Shown: piece after piece, positions 27,207 to 40,849 of the stretch | Position numbering within the stretch: the stretch's first letter is position 1 | How the letters are laid out: every line of letters starts with the position of its first letter | NCBI RefSeq assembly: GCF_001540865.1 | Contig: NC_033621.1 | Coordinates: forward strand, 1,204,466 to 1,268,465 | DNA from: Ananas comosus | Taxonomy: Eukaryota > Streptophyta > Magnoliopsida > Poales > Bromeliaceae | Direction of reading: 5' to 3' | DNA length: 64,000 nt | Notes under the pieces: generated by a model | What the model was told of the DNA's origin: nothing | Database searches by the model: none | Seen by the model: only the letters and a program-made list of their open reading frames with translations | Translations under genes and position numbers: made by a program

Positions 27207-27320
27207 CTAGGGTTTATGCTTCTCTCTCTTCCTCCCACCGACATGAACCCCCTGTAATCCCCATTAACATAAACCCTAGCCCTAACTCCCCCTCCTCCTC
27301 CTCCTCCTCCTCCTCCTCGC
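27207..27320 (+). promoter_or_regulatory. Telo-box motifs and (CTC)n in the AQR leader/promoter
   Basis: CTAGGGTTTA at 27208-27217 and AAACCCTAG at 27271-27279 are telo-box motifs, common in promoters of plant translation and RNA-processing genes. A (CTC)n tract at about 27289-27318 lies 55 bases before the ATG. No clear TATA box is seen, which suits a housekeeping promoter. Confidence 0.5.
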
Positions 27321-27372
27321 TCTCCTTCCGTATCAGCAACCCCTCCTCCTTGGTACTCCACCACCTCCAACC

Positions 27373-30300
27373 ATGCCGAAGGTCTACGGCACCGGAATCT
27401 ACGACTTTCGCCGCCACCGCGTCGCCGAGTACCCCGTCGAGCTCGTCGGCGGCGCCAGGGAGGAGCCGCCGCCGGCGGAGAAGCAGCCGGATCAGCGCCC
27501 CGGCGGCGCCGTCTCCGGCTCCATCACCCTCGTCGAGATACAGCGCGACCGCCTCACGAAGATCGCCGCCGCCAACTGGGGCAAGTCCTCCGGGGGCCGG
27601 AACTTCGACCCCGAGCTCGTGAGGGAGATCTACGAGACCGAGCTTAGGGTTTCGGGCACCGGGCGTAAGACGGTCCCTCTCCATAGGGTCATGATCCTAG
27701 AAGTGAGCCAGTACTTGGAGAACTATCTCTGGCCTAATTTCGATCCCGAGACCGCCACCTTCGAGCACGTCATGTCGATGATTCTCATGGTTAATGAGAA
27801 GGTATATGTTTGGGATGACGATGGTGTTGATTTGCATGTGTGTAGGAGTAATTTGAAAATTTTGCTGTTTTATTGATTTGTTCACTGTTTCGTTTTGATT
27901 GTGAAGTTTCGGGAGAATGTAGCTGCGTGGATTTGCTTCTACGACCGGAAGGAGGCATTCAAAGGGTTCTTATTGCGGGTCCTTCGGCTCAGAGAAGAGG
28001 TTCGGTGTGTTGACTCCTTTGCTATATGTTGATTCGGATGTTTGAATAGAGAAATCAAAATTACATGGGAGCATTTTGCTCTTTTACTGTCTCTTGTACA
28101 TATTGTCCTGTATGTTTGGTGGGTTTACTCCTTTGCTTTATGTTGATTCGGATGTTTGAATAGAGAAATCAAAATTATATGGGAGCATTTTGCTCTTTTA
28201 CTATCTCTTGTGCATATTTCTCCTGTATGTATATGCTGTGGCTGTGTGATATGACTATATGTAGTTGAGCTTTTGGTTTTGAAAATATTCTGCTTCTTGG
28301 TCATTTATGTCCTTGAACTTTTGTTTTATCCACTGTAGGTTCTATTTTCCTTTTCTTTAGAAAATTGCAAATCTGTCACTTTTTTATTTATTTATTTTTT
28401 TTACCGCTTAACACTTGATTGCATTTTTGTCATGTTTTTTGTAGGAAAGAACTTTAAGCATGGCAGAGAAGACGAATTACCTACTTTTCTTGATAAATGC
28501 CTTCCAGGTATGTCAACAATACTGATCGAATCACTAAATAATGGTAAAACTGATGTTCGTTTGGTAAAAGTGTTACTTCATATTTTTTATTTTGTCAAAC
28601 TGTCGAGCTTTCACTCTTTGCTTTGCTGTTTTCAATTGATACACAAGTTTTTTTTTTGTTGCAGAGTCTGGAGGATGAGATTGTTAGTGAAACTGTTCTC
28701 CAGTTAGTAAGCCTCCGGTTGTGGCACAGTCTCTCGTTTGGTCGATTTCAGGTGACATTTGCATCATTTGCTCTGTAGCTAGTCTTAGTCAATTTGCTCT
28801 AGCTATTTCTAGATGGCTTATCTATTTGTTTCAAAATTTCAACAGATGGAGTTATGCCAAAATCCACATTTAATTAAGAAATGGAAAAAGATGACCAAGA
28901 AAGAAGCAAAAGCCAAGAAAGGCGGTCAAGTAGTTGACCCTTCAAAGGTCCTTGAAGTAAAGTTCCTAAGGGATCTAATTGACGAGTTTTTAGAGGTATC
29001 CACTCCATAGGCTTTTTCTGACGAGTACATTTAAATTTTATGTTGATGTCCTTTTGCTGAATTCTTTTTCCTGGCATGCGATGTCAGATTCTTGATTCCA
29101 GTGTCATCCTATTGAAGCTTGATGATAATGAAGGAAACCAACCCGGTGATTCATCTTCTGAGCAAGTTGACGATTCTTGTGTTCTATATTGCGAGAGATT
29201 TACTGAATTCTTGATTGATTTGTTGAGCCAACTGCCAACTAGGAGGTAGCTACATAACTTTTGTTGTTTATAACTATGTTTAATTGTATTAATTATTTCA
29301 GAATTGAAGTAAAATTCTTAATTGTTTATGTTGATTAGAAAATATATTTGATCTTTTGATTGGAAACTTGAATAGTTTTATGCTGCATTTCAGTGGGCCT
29401 ACCCTCTCATGCCTGTTGGTTTGCATTTGAGCTCTTGGAAATATCCATGATTGATTTATTTTCTTTTTTACGTGGCCATCACACAGAGAAAGCTTTAGCA
29501 TGCGATTTCTGTAGGGATATAGCTATTCTTATGAACATGTAGCACCTTAGATCTATGGTTGAATTGCTATAGTTATGTAATTTTCCAGATGAGGATCAAT
29601 TAGTTTGCTGTTAACGAAATATGCAAGGTGTTGTTTTTTTTTCCTTTTTCCTTTTCTTTTGTCAATAATGGCATTAGCAGAGCCTTAGCTTCTGGAAAAT
29701 AAGGGCTATCCTATGAAATTTGTTCTCTGTCATCTCTGCAGCAATCAGTGTTCTTTGAGAAGATTTCCTTCCTTTCCTTCTCATGGTGCCTTCTACTTGA
29801 ACTAAATAACCTCTTTTTTCTACTGTACTAAGTTTCATGTTGCTTTATGCAGTAGGTTGTTTATCTATTGCTTGATTTTGCATAATAATGTTGCTTGCAT
29901 AGGCATGTTGTTTTCCAATTTGCTTTATTAAGTGTTCAGCGACACCTTTGCATGGGAACTTGATTTTGCATAATAATGTTCCTTGCATAGGCATATTGTC
30001 TTCCAATTTTCTTTATTAAGTGTTCAGCGACGCCTTTGCATGGGAACATGTTAACATTGTTGTCAGTATTGGTATGCTCAAGTATATTTTTTTATGTGCT
30101 ATTCAGTATGGAGTCAGTATTTTGTGCTTTTCCTGTATTATTCTTTATCTTTTTAAGCCCTTGTTACGTTTTCATTGTCTTCTAACAAGTGGATCTCCTG
30201 GTATTTGTGACCATTAAAATATGTTATCCATGATTTGCAGATTCTTAAAGCCTGTAATTGCTGACGCTGCTGTTGTTGCTAAATGTCACTTAAGTGCACT

Positions 30301-33300
30301 TTACACGCATGAAAAGGGACGCCTTTTTGCTCAGCTGGTGGACCTTCTACAATTTTATGAAGGTTTTGAGATTGATGATCATTTTGGAACACAACTTAAT
30401 GATGATGATATTTTGCTTGCTCATTACTCTCGTCTTCAAGCTTTTCAACTATTGGCATTTAAACAAGTACCTAAGGTGTGTCCAGCTGGTCTTTGTCACG
30501 CTTGCTCTCAATATCCGAATTTCAATACCTCCATATTTTTAATAGAATACTTATTTTATTTTTCTATTACTATAGTTGCGAGATTTTGCTTTGTGCAATA
30601 TTGGTTCAATCCACAAGCGTGCTGATTTATCCAAGAAGTTATCAGTTTTATCAGACGATGAACTGCGGGAGTTGGTGTGCAATAAGGTGGGTAACACCAA
30701 ATATGTTAATGGCTTAATTCTGTTGATTGATTGTTCACCCTTTTTCTTCTTTTCTCTTGCAAAGTTTTCTCTTTTCTCTTGCAAAGTTTTCAGTGACTCG
30801 AATTTGATTTATCATAGTGATACCAAGTTGTATTGGTGTTTACTTGTCATCTTTTCCAGTGTTTTATTTGTTTTAGCCAAATCAATATAATTCATAGTTT
30901 ATTGTATATGAATCACGAAAATTGTTATGAAATCTGTGACTTGAAGTTAAGTAGAAAAGCAACACATTCTGTGTTCTGTTTTTTACTATGAGATGGAAGT
31001 TCTACTATTTTAAGAGTCAGAAATTTTATCCAAAGAGAAGACCTTTGCAGTAATGTACACACATATATATTTTCACCATGTTCTTGTGGTATACTGGTTT
31101 GTATTGCATCAGTCAACTGCATTAATTGAAAGCAATATTTACTTATTCTTTTGGAGTCTATCAGAGCTTATCTACATGTTTGGAACCATTTTTATCAAAC
31201 TTTTCCTTTTCTTGCTGCTAACCTTTTTCATCATTAACAGCTTAAACTAGTTTCAGATGACGATCCAGGCAGTACAAGGCGTGATTTCCTCATTGAGGTG
31301 GTAGTCTCCTTCTTTGAGAAGCGCCAGTCCCAAAAAGAAGCCATAAATGCGCTCCCTCTTTACCCAAACGAACAGATAATGTGGGATGAGAGCGTCGTCC
31401 CAAGTATCAACTACTCCGGCGAGGGCTGCCTCGCGCTCCCTAAACTCAACCTCCAGTTCCTAACCCTCCATGATTATTTACTTCGAAACTTCAATCTCTT
31501 CCGCCTTGAATCCACATACGAAATCCGTGAGGATATCCAAGAAGCCGTTCCTCACCTCCTTGCATACATCAATAATGAGGGAGAAACTGCTTTTCGTGGT
31601 TGGTCAAGAATGGCTGTGCCAATCAAGCAGTTCAAGATCGCCGAAGTGAAGCAGCCGAACGTTGGAGAAGTCAAGCCGTCATCGGTAACAGCTGAAGTCA
31701 CTTTCAGCATAACGAGTTACAGAGCGCAGGTAAGATCAGAATGGGATGCTCTGAAAGAACACGATGTCTTGTTTTTATTGTCGATTCGCCCATCTTTTGA
31801 GCCATTAAGCCCAGAAGAAGCCGCTAAATCAACTGTGCCTGAAAGACTCGGACTTCAGTATGTACGCGGATGCGAAGTAATTGAGATCCGCGATGAAGAA
31901 GGAGTACTTATGAATGATTTTACTGGAAGAATTAAAAGAGATGAATGGAAGCCCCCTAAAGGTGACATCCGTACTGTTACTGTTGCCCTAGATACAGCAC
32001 AGTACCACATTGATGATACTGAGAAAGCTGAAAAAGGAGGTGAAGATGTATATAGAACATTCAACATTTTAATGAGGAGGAAACCCAAGGAGAATAATTT
32101 TAAAGCTATTTTAGAATCTATACGTGACCTTATGAATGAAACATGCATAGTTCCTGAGTGGTTGCACAACATATTTTTGGGTTACGGAAATCCATCTGCT
32201 GCACAGTGGACTAACATGCCGGACCTTTTGGACATGATAGACTTCAAGGACACTTTTCTTGATGCTGATCATCTAAGAGAAAGCTTTCCGAATTATGAGG
32301 TGAAACTTTATATTGCATCAAATTTTACTTCTTGTTTTGTTGAGCTCCTGAAAAGAACTTCCTTATTGAGAAGCGGAAGTTTGATAATTTCAATAAAACA
32401 TCTGAAGCTTCTGATTGAAGGCCCAAACTAAGCTTTTTGGGCCCTAACTTCCAAATGCTTTGATTTGAAATTTCTGCTTCTTGCTTTAGCTGGGAGCCAT
32501 TAGGGCTTCTTTGAACATCACCACTCAAACATCGCTCTAGTCTGGCTAATCAGGCCCTTAATTGTTTTTCTACGTTTAATATGAGTTTCTAACAGTTTTC
32601 TTTTATATGTAGGTTTCCTTTGTCAATCCAGATGGTACCGAGAGCCTGCACCCTAAACCTCCTTTCCGGATTAGGCTTCCCAAATCAATGAAAGGAAATT
32701 CTCTTGCTCTTCCAGGCAGTATTAAGTCAAGTGACATAAATATTATGGATGAGAAAAAGGCTGATCAAAGCTCCCAAGAGGAAAAGCTGATAGTTGAGGC
32801 ATATCTTCCTGCTGATCCAGGCCCGTATCCTCAAGATAAACCGAAGCAAAACACAGTCAGATTTACTCCTACTCAGGTACTTGGCAAAATTTCTTTTCAT
32901 TGTCCGCTAGTTGAAACACATGAATGCATATTCTAAATTTTCTGTAATGCTAAAAATCTGTGGACATGTGGAAAAGCTGGTAGTTGTTCAAGCATAAAGG
33001 CATCTTTATGCTTGCTAGGCGTAACTGAAGTTTCCGCAAAGATGAAAGATTGATTTGCACTTCATGCACCATTACTATAAAATGTTTTTTTTTTTTTTTT
33101 TGGGGGTGTTATTCTACCTATGCAGCTAGGCCTAAAATGGATGATGGTTATCAATCTGGGAAGAAATTTCCCTAACAACTTGTGATTTTATGCTGATCAT
33201 GTCCTTCTGTTTTCCAGATTGGAGCTATTATTTCGGGAATTCAGCCTGGGTTAACTATGGTTGTTGGACCACCTGGTACAGGGAAGACTGATACAGCAGT

Positions 33301-35968
33301 GCAGATTTTGAATGTTCTCTATCATAATTGCCCTTCCCAGAGAACACTAATCATCACGCATTCGAACCAGGCTTTAAATGATCTTTTTGAGAAAATAATG
33401 CAGGTAACATCATTTTATAGTAATATGCTAATGTTATTTCTTTTCTATTACTATATTCTTTTACTTCATGAGTAGTTTTTTCCTCCTCTACTTGATCTTT
33501 ATATTTCCCTTTTATCGCCAATTCAGTGTCACTCATTTTAATCCTGTATTCTCTTTTCAGAGAGACGTACCTGCCAGATACCTCCTCCGCCTCGGTCAAG
33601 GAGAACAGGAGCTTGCAACTGATCTTGATTTCAGCCGACAGGGCCGCGTGAATGCCATGCTTGTCCGACGATTAGAACTCCTTAGTGAAGTTGAAAGACT
33701 TGCCAGATCACTTCACTTACCCGAAGATGTAGGCTACACTTGTGAAACTGCTGGATACTTTTGGCTGCTTCATGTCTACTCCCGTTGGGAACAATTTCTT
33801 GTTGCCTGTGCCCAAAATCAAGATAAACCAACTTTCGTTAAAGACCGATTCCCATTTTCGGAATTTTTCGCAAACACTCCCCAACCAGTTTTCACTGGTG
33901 AATCATTCAAGAAAGACATGCATGCGGCACAAGGGTGTTTCCGACACCTGTCTACTATGTTTCAAGAGCTTGAAGAGTGCAGGGCTTTTGAGTTGCTTAA
34001 ATCAACAGCTGATCGGGCCAATTATTTAATGACTAAACAAGCCAAGATTGTTGCGATGACCTGCACTCATGCTGCTCTAAAAAGGAGGGACTTTCTTCAG
34101 TTGGGCTTTAAGTATGACAATTTGCTTATGGAGGAAAGCGCACAAATATTAGAAATCGAGACTTTTATACCCATGTTGTTACAGAGGCAGGAGGATGGTT
34201 ACGCTCGGCTAAAACGATGTATATTAATTGGGGATCATCATCAGTTGCCCCCTGTTGTGAAAAACATGGCTTTTCAGAAGTATAGTCATATGGATCAAAG
34301 CTTGTTCACTAGGTTCGTTCGTCTCGGTGTGCCTTATATTGAACTGAATGCACAGGGTCGAGCTCGACCAAGTATAGCCAAGCTTTATAACTGGCGATAC
34401 AGGGAGTTGGGGGATCTTCCTTATGTTCTTCAAGAGCCTATTTTCCACAAGGCTAATGCTGGGTTCTCTTATGAGTATCAGCTGATAGATGTTCCTGATT
34501 ATCTTGGAAAGGGTGAGACTGCTCCTTCTCCCTGGTTCTATCAGAATGTAGGAGAGGCCGAATACGTTGTGAGTGTTTACATGTACATGCGCTCAATTGG
34601 GTATCCCGCCAGCAGGATCTCTATTTTGACAACATACAATGGCCAAAAGCTGCTTATCCGTGATGTTGTGAATAGGCGGTGCAAAGCATATGGGATCGAA
34701 CCACCTAGCAAGGTATGCTTAAACATGATGTGCCTGATTGGCTTGGCTTCTATAGTGACTTCTTTACTCCAGAAGGCAAAAGCTTTAGGAGCCAGGTGCT
34801 TGGCAAGCAAAGGTATAGGAGTTTTTCCTTTGTTGTGAAGCTACAAAGGAAGAAGCCCCAATCTGAAGCTTTTGCTTTTTGAAAGTTATCAGTGCTTCTT
34901 TAAGAAGCTTTAGGACAGGCAGCTTTTCTGCAGAAGCTATTACTTTTTTGTATCCTTAAACACATGCCTCTATGCCCAATAATATTCACTTTTTTTGCTC
35001 TTTTATTTAAACCGATTTAATTGCACAATCTATTTCCGAACAGGTGGCAACAGTCGATAAGTTCCAAGGCCAACAAAATGATTTCATCCTTCTGTCTCTT
35101 GTCCGAACCCGATTTGTGGGCCATCTCCGTGATGTCAGGAGACTTGTCGTTGCAATGTCTCGTGCACGTTTGGGCCTTTACATATTCTGCCGGCGTTCAC
35201 TGTACGAGCAATGCTATGAGCTGCAGCCGACGTTTCAGCTTCTGCTTCAGAGACCGGATCAACTGTGTCTGAATCTAGACGAAACCACTCCATTCACAGA
35301 ACGCCTGGTTGGAGACACAGGGAATGTTCATGTGATAACTGGGGTCCAGGATATGGAGCAGTTAGTTAATTTCAGGATGCATCAGCTTTACCAGGTATGT
35401 TATCTTTCCAACTTATGAAAAACAAGGATGCATTTATCTCCCAGGAGGCATTCACATATATGCCCCTATGAAATTATCTTCCATATGGAGTCTGATTTTT
35501 CATGCATTCCCTTCAGAAACTAAGGTTTGTACACATTACCATTATCGTTACAAAATAATTCCTCTAAGAAAGTAGAACCAACTTTACTACAAATTGTTTG
35601 AGTCCCTAACTTAAGATAAAGCTTTTTTTTTTTTAAAGAAGCTGCCTTTAATGGGGTATACATGAAAATTCCAAGTGTAGATGAACTGATTTTGCTGGGT
35701 TATAGATGTGCAAGCCCTTGATTTGTATGACTTTTGTGTCACTTGGCAGCAACCCGACATGTGGCTAATTCATATGACATCTTCTTTGCTACAGATGCAA
35801 GTCATGAACCAACACGCCTCTTTCGAGAGATCTTCAAATGCAAATGGATCTCAAATTTTGCCCTCTACTGACCGTGTAGAGGATACCGATATGCCTCTTG
35901 CAAATGGTGAATCTGATAACGGGCCACCCGAAATTAGTCGAAATGATGCAGAGATGATGGAACAATAA
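27373..35968 (+). CDS. AQR: Aquarius, intron-binding spliceosomal RNA helicase
   Basis: SF1 helicase that binds the intron upstream of the branch site in the spliceosome. Exons: 27373-27801, 27907-27999, 28445-28507, 28665-28751, 28846-28995, 29088-29245, 30241-30475, 30576-30686, 31241-32299, 32613-32876, 33218-33403, 33561-34712, 35044-35394 and 35795-35968. All introns are GT-AG and in phase, giving 1503 residues, close to known Aquarius length. The N-terminal Aquarius scaffold ([40 protein letters not shown]) fills roughly the first 800 residues. Walker A GPPGTGKT is at 900-907 and the motif II equivalent [10 protein letters not shown] is near 1136. Later motifs are [37 protein letters not shown] and [12 protein letters not shown]. 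The last 57 residues are poorly conserved and acidic. Related to the Arabidopsis embryo-lethal gene EMB2765. The gene appears intact. Confidence 0.96.
28008..28222 (+). repeat. Tandem duplication in AQR intron 2
   Basis: A block of about 117 bases (ACTCCTTTGCTATATGTTGA to CTTGTACATATTGTCCTGTA) is followed by a near-identical copy from about 28128. Neither copy contains exon sequence. Confidence 0.8.
29871..30046 (+). repeat. 88-base tandem duplication in AQR intron 6
   Basis: Units 29871-29958 and 29959-30046, each beginning CTTGATTTTGCATAATAATG and ending with CCTTTGCATGGGAA, differ at only a few positions. This is intron sequence within the 995-base intron between exons 6 and 7. Confidence 0.8.
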
Positions 35969-36600
35969 TGATGAAGACAATGGTTCCGCAAATTCTTTGA
36001 TATAACATGAAAGGAGGCTGTGAACTCTTCTCGAGTGCCCTGTGTACAAGGAGTCCACTACCTAAGGACGTAAATAGCCAATTACTAAGGACATAAAGAG
36101 CCAATTACTAATGCATTGAAAAATATCACACTATGGGTACTTTAGTAGAGGTGATTGTCCCTCCAAATGTGTAAGGGGATGTTACAATTCTGGCATATAG
36201 TGATTGAAGAAGAGCATCGGCCTCTTGTATTATTTTAGCACCTGGAGGTTTACAACGGGAACGATTAAGAGTAAAATATGCAGTCTTTCTGACGAGCTTG
36301 CATTGTAAGTTCACCTCCATAGAAGCTGCTTCAGTTTATGGCTTCTCATTCAGCTTCCCACTTGTTTTATCACTATCACTGGAGCGAAATTGGTGAAGGG
36401 TGCATTTTACAGCCAAAAGGTGGAAACCTTTATTGTTTTCATGGTGAAATTTAACGTCGGATTAGCAAATGTGACTTGGTGGTTTTTTGTAGTACTTGTA
36501 ATATATGTATCCTGCTTATGGAGAGGAATATTTAGAGCAAATAGCTTCTTTTGCATATAATAAAACATCTACTCTGAAATGAAGCCATTATGTGCTGGAT
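35969..36600 (+). other. Probable AQR 3' UTR
   Basis: It follows the stop directly and contains two near-identical units of about 23 bases at 36062-36109 (AAGGACGTAAATAGCCAATT and AAGGACATAAAGAGCCAATT). A candidate poly(A) signal AATAAA lies at 36559-36564. The true end is uncertain. Confidence 0.4.
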
Positions 36601-39600
36601 GTTGTTCGACTGTAGGATGTGTGCCGTCTTTTCTCTGAAGAAGCTTTATTGCTGTTTCTCAGTCTCGATGTGAAATGCTAAGAGCCTGTGCTTCTGATTC
36701 TACTGTAGTAACAATACGATACGAGTATTTTTAATATAATGCTTTTGTAATAAGTTGTTTAACCGTTGCTTAATCATGTAATGCTGCACCATCCTGCAGA
36801 GTCATATAGGTTGAATTTGTTTGCTTCTTGAAAGGGTAAATGGAAAGAAGCAAGCATGAGTTTGAAATGATCAAGCAGGAGTGGATGTAAGATCAAGATA
36901 TGATCATACAAGGTGTGTATTGTCCTTTCAAATAAACTGGTTGAGAGAATAGTGACCAAAATTTGCACTCTCAGGTGCAGCTCTATGTTCCATGTTTCCT
37001 GCATTTATTTTACCATCAATATGGACTTTTTAGAATACCGCTGATGTGCTCGCAATTTCGATGCTGATATTTCATACATAAATGAAACTTCAACAATAAG
37101 GACTCGCCCATTGGCAAGATTAGGAGTGCCTGTAAAATGTCCAAACCAGTTACACTCCAAGTCCTCAGACATCTACAAAACATACTTGGTTTCATTTTGT
37201 CGCGGTCGCGTACAAAATAGGTTGGTACGTAGTAAGGTGTAGACTCATTGATTGCATAGCTGCTGCGTTTTATGGCAACTCCTTTTATTATTCTTCTATT
37301 TATTCCCTCAACTTTTCCCATTTATTCCACCCCTATATCTCAGTCCAAATGTGCAGCATAAGTTTGGGACTCTACGCGAACTTTATAGTCTTCTTGTCCT
37401 ACATGTAGTCGAGAGGTTGCGTCAACTCCTCTGTTTTTTTTAACCCCCCTATTATGTGACTTAGCTTGATGCAAGAATATTCCAGGTCCGGAGCCAAAAC
37501 AGAGCACTGGTGAGTCACAGACTCAAAGTTTGCTTTGGCCAATGCCCATGTTCGGCCTGGGCTCCCGTGCCGTCAGCCGCCGCGGTTTACTATATACTCT
37601 GTATCGCCTGCCGCCGCGGTCGCCAATAGCTTGGAAATAGTTTTTCCGCGGATGGCAGTGTTCTACGTGCGCTTTAAAATTAATGAGAACATAATCTAGC
37701 GTAATATCTGAGTTACCGGTGCTTATCGCGTTTTGCACGGCATTCACCGGCCGGTCATTTGTTAGTACGTTCTTCAACTCTAATATCGATTTGTGGCCAC
37801 AATCACTTTCCCTTGCATCCCACGCCCACTGATGGTCAGCGGACTTAAATCCTCACACCATACTGGGTCTGCTTGAACGCATGAATATTTTTTTTTTTTA
37901 CACATTTTTTTACATTTATTTATTCATGGAGATAAATTATAGTAATTGGTCGAATGGGAACACGAAAAGATGCGAATGATTACACAGTCTTAGTTATTTT
38001 TCTCATAATAACCATAAATTATGTAGCAGGTGGAATTGTCGTGAAAAATTGCGATAACGAATCAAACTCCTAAATTGCAATCACAAAACAAAGGAAGTCC
38101 CTATACCTCACAAGCTGAAATGTGGCTAAATATATTCCTCCACATAGAAGAGCATAGAAAAGTAGCATTCTCTTCTCCTTATTATGTTGCTTTTTCTTTG
38201 CATAACTTAATTATTAAGGGCCCATGCAATCTCCTTTTCAATTAACAGGATTTTTGGTGGTCAGCAAGAGACTAAAATGGCTGCTAAGGAATAATTTGGG
38301 ACTCCCCTCATCTTCTTCCAACTCTTTTTTATACGAAAAAAAAAAGACTTTCGACTTTTATATTATTCACCGTTCAATATAAACTATTAAAATACTGAAA
38401 CGAACGATTATTTCTTCTGATACCACAGCAATAGTACCGAATAGTAAGCTATTTGAACTTTTTTCTATTTTAATTAAGTTCACATCTTATGCATACCAAA
38501 AAGCTCAAGCGACAGCGTCGAATCTAAAACATTGAAAATACTATTCTCTGACAACTTAAATTTTTATATACGGACGATTGGTAAAGAGAAAATAAGGCTC
38601 AAAAGATTCTAGAAATTATGGGTAGCACATCCAAGCTGATCTCTTTGGATCTGATAATTACATTTAAGTTGGGAATTTGACCAAAAAAAATGTCGTACAA
38701 TAATAGCAAGCCACCAACGTGTGAAATGTGAAATGTATAATTTCCATAAAGGACTAGTCACTTATTCAAAGTCACATTGCGCTTTGACAAGGACTTAATT
38801 GGTCCCCTGTTTGTCCCCAAGTTAACAACCAATTTTGTTCATAAGAGTAAACTTGTATCGAAGTATTCACTTCAGATGAAATTGTGTAATAAGTAGTTAT
38901 TAATATAATAACATAAAAACATGCTAAATTGGTTAGATCAATCAAAGGCAACTTGGCTACTTTAGATTAAAAAAAAAAGAAAAAAAGAAAAAAATGTATA
39001 GAACTTACCTGAATTATAGTCCATTTTTTCGATTTTAATGCCCACTCTTTTAGTTTGTTTTATTTAAAGTCATTTAACAGCTCTTTCAATACAAAATTTA
39101 AGTTAGTTTTTAATAAATTTACATATATATATATATGAATTGCATAAAGTATGTTAAAATTTGAAGTTATAAAGAGTCATTAACCGGCTAAGATTAAATA
39201 AATTAAAATATTGGGTTAGCAAAATTAAAATTTTTATAGCTTAAGTAGTCAGCCCAAATGAGTGATATTATGCGGTAATATTGATTGATTACTCTTTTAC
39301 CTGAAAAAGTTTTAGAAGTTGATTTTTGGAACATTTATAAAAGTTTTTTTAGATCTCAAAAGCAAAAGCTTGGGTCAAATCAATTGCTTATAACTCTTGT
39401 TCTTGTTTGGTCCAACTTTTCTTTTTTCTTTTTTTTTTCTTTCTTTATAGTAGAGCATTGGACAAATTGAATATTTTTGAGCTTTTAATATAGAAAAATA
39501 ATTCTGAAACTTATAAAGCAACAGAAGCTCTAGCTCAAAATTTCTAATTTAGCTATTTAAATTCTTCCATTAATAGAAGTAGCTATTTAAATTTTCTAAA

Positions 39601-40380
39601 ACTAGATTCTCAATTTAGAGAATAAAATATGGACTTTTTTTTTGAGGAAGGTAATTTATCTTGGTAATTAATTAAACGCTTTTTTTTTTTTTTTTTTAAT
39701 GTTTCACAGCTAGTGTACAAGGTACAAAAATTAAGTCAATGGTTGCATACATGTATTTCACCAATCAATTAAAGCACTGCTTTGACCAGTCAATGGTGAC
39801 TCACCGGTCAATTTGGGTTCGTACGTGGACCACATTTTGGTTGTTGGTTCGATCCATTTGATGCGACGCGGTCCAACGAATTAGCGACCGCGTGGAATTC
39901 GTGCACCACGTCATCCGTGGACCATAAAGAAAACCATGGATCCCCCCCTATCACCCTACTTTTTGTTGAATACACCTATATACTATATATAAAAGAGTAA
40001 TTTTTTTTAAAAAAAATGCACCAAAAATTTTTAACTATTAATATCAAAATTTAATTCTCTCATAGCTTAAATTTTTAGAAATATAATTGATATTTTTATT
40101 ATTTAATATAGTACCAAAATATGAGTGATTTTTTGGGTCCTGCCTTTTATTTAAAATAAGTTTAACTCTGATGATTAATTACTTATAGTGAGTTTTATCA
40201 GAGAGATGTATTTAAATAACTTTGAGGTAAATTATATAGGATGTAGGCATAGGATTAAATAAATTAATCTCAGTATATATGTTCAATGATATGGTTGCAA
40301 CAAACATGTTCATAGTTCAACTAATCTAACCTTCCTGGGATGGGGAGATAGGAAAAGAAGTTGTAAAGAGATTTTGCTAT
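36601..40380. other. Gene-free intergenic DNA
   Basis: No supported coding or RNA gene. A GC-rich patch lies at about 37545-37640 (CAGCCGCCGCGGTTTAC, CGCCGCGGTCGCC). At about 39790-39830 several W-box-type TTGACC/GGTCAA cores cluster (CTTTGACCAGTCAATG, CACCGGTCAATTT), nearly 3 kb before the VQ gene. A (TA)n tract is at about 39123-39136. Confidence 0.5.
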
Positions 40381-40410
40381 CTTAATTTTTTTATTGGTAA
40401 AATTCCATGT

Positions 40411-40463
<53 letters not shown>

Positions 40464-40513
40464 GAGTTATAAAAACCTTTGGCTTTCTTAATTTTTTATT
40501 GGTAAAATTCCAC

Positions 40514-40588
<75 letters not shown>
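40381..40588. repeat. Duplicated block carrying two (GA)n tracts and a (GT)n tract
   Basis: TTAATTTTTTATTGGTAAAATTCC occurs before both (GA)n tracts (about 40412-40457 and 40518-40558). The block was therefore duplicated together with its microsatellite. The second (GA)n passes directly into (GT)n at about 40560-40588. Open frames here are translated simple repeat. Confidence 0.75.
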
Positions 40589-40592
<4 letters not shown>

Positions 40593-40814
40593 GCTGATTG
40601 TAATGTGAGCACTATTGTTCTTGTGTGGTGGACCCAACAAAAAGACACTTCTAGATTGTGAGACATAAAGAAGAGTCTTTTTTGAATATATGTTAAATGA
40701 CTTAAATATTTGACTTGCTTTGTTTGGTTCAACAATTCACACCATTAGCTCCAACCCCTTCAGATTACTATATATGCTCCATACATGCTTATCTCTGGAT
40801 CTAATTAATTAGCT

Positions 40815-40849
<35 letters not shown>

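Noticed and set aside
27214..27684. Minus-strand open frame over the AQR first exon
   Set aside because: Antisense of GC-rich coding sequence and a (CTC)n tract; no recognisable domain.
34713..34838. Extension of the AQR exon through the donor at 34712
   Set aside because: The added residues do not match Aquarius, and a GT donor plus the in-phase exon at 35044 restore the conserved helicase sequence.
39965..40300. Possible second Helitron start (CTATATACTATATATAAAAG)
   Set aside because: It resembles the 5' end at 15447, but no preceding TC at an AT target and no hairpin plus CTAG end was found downstream.
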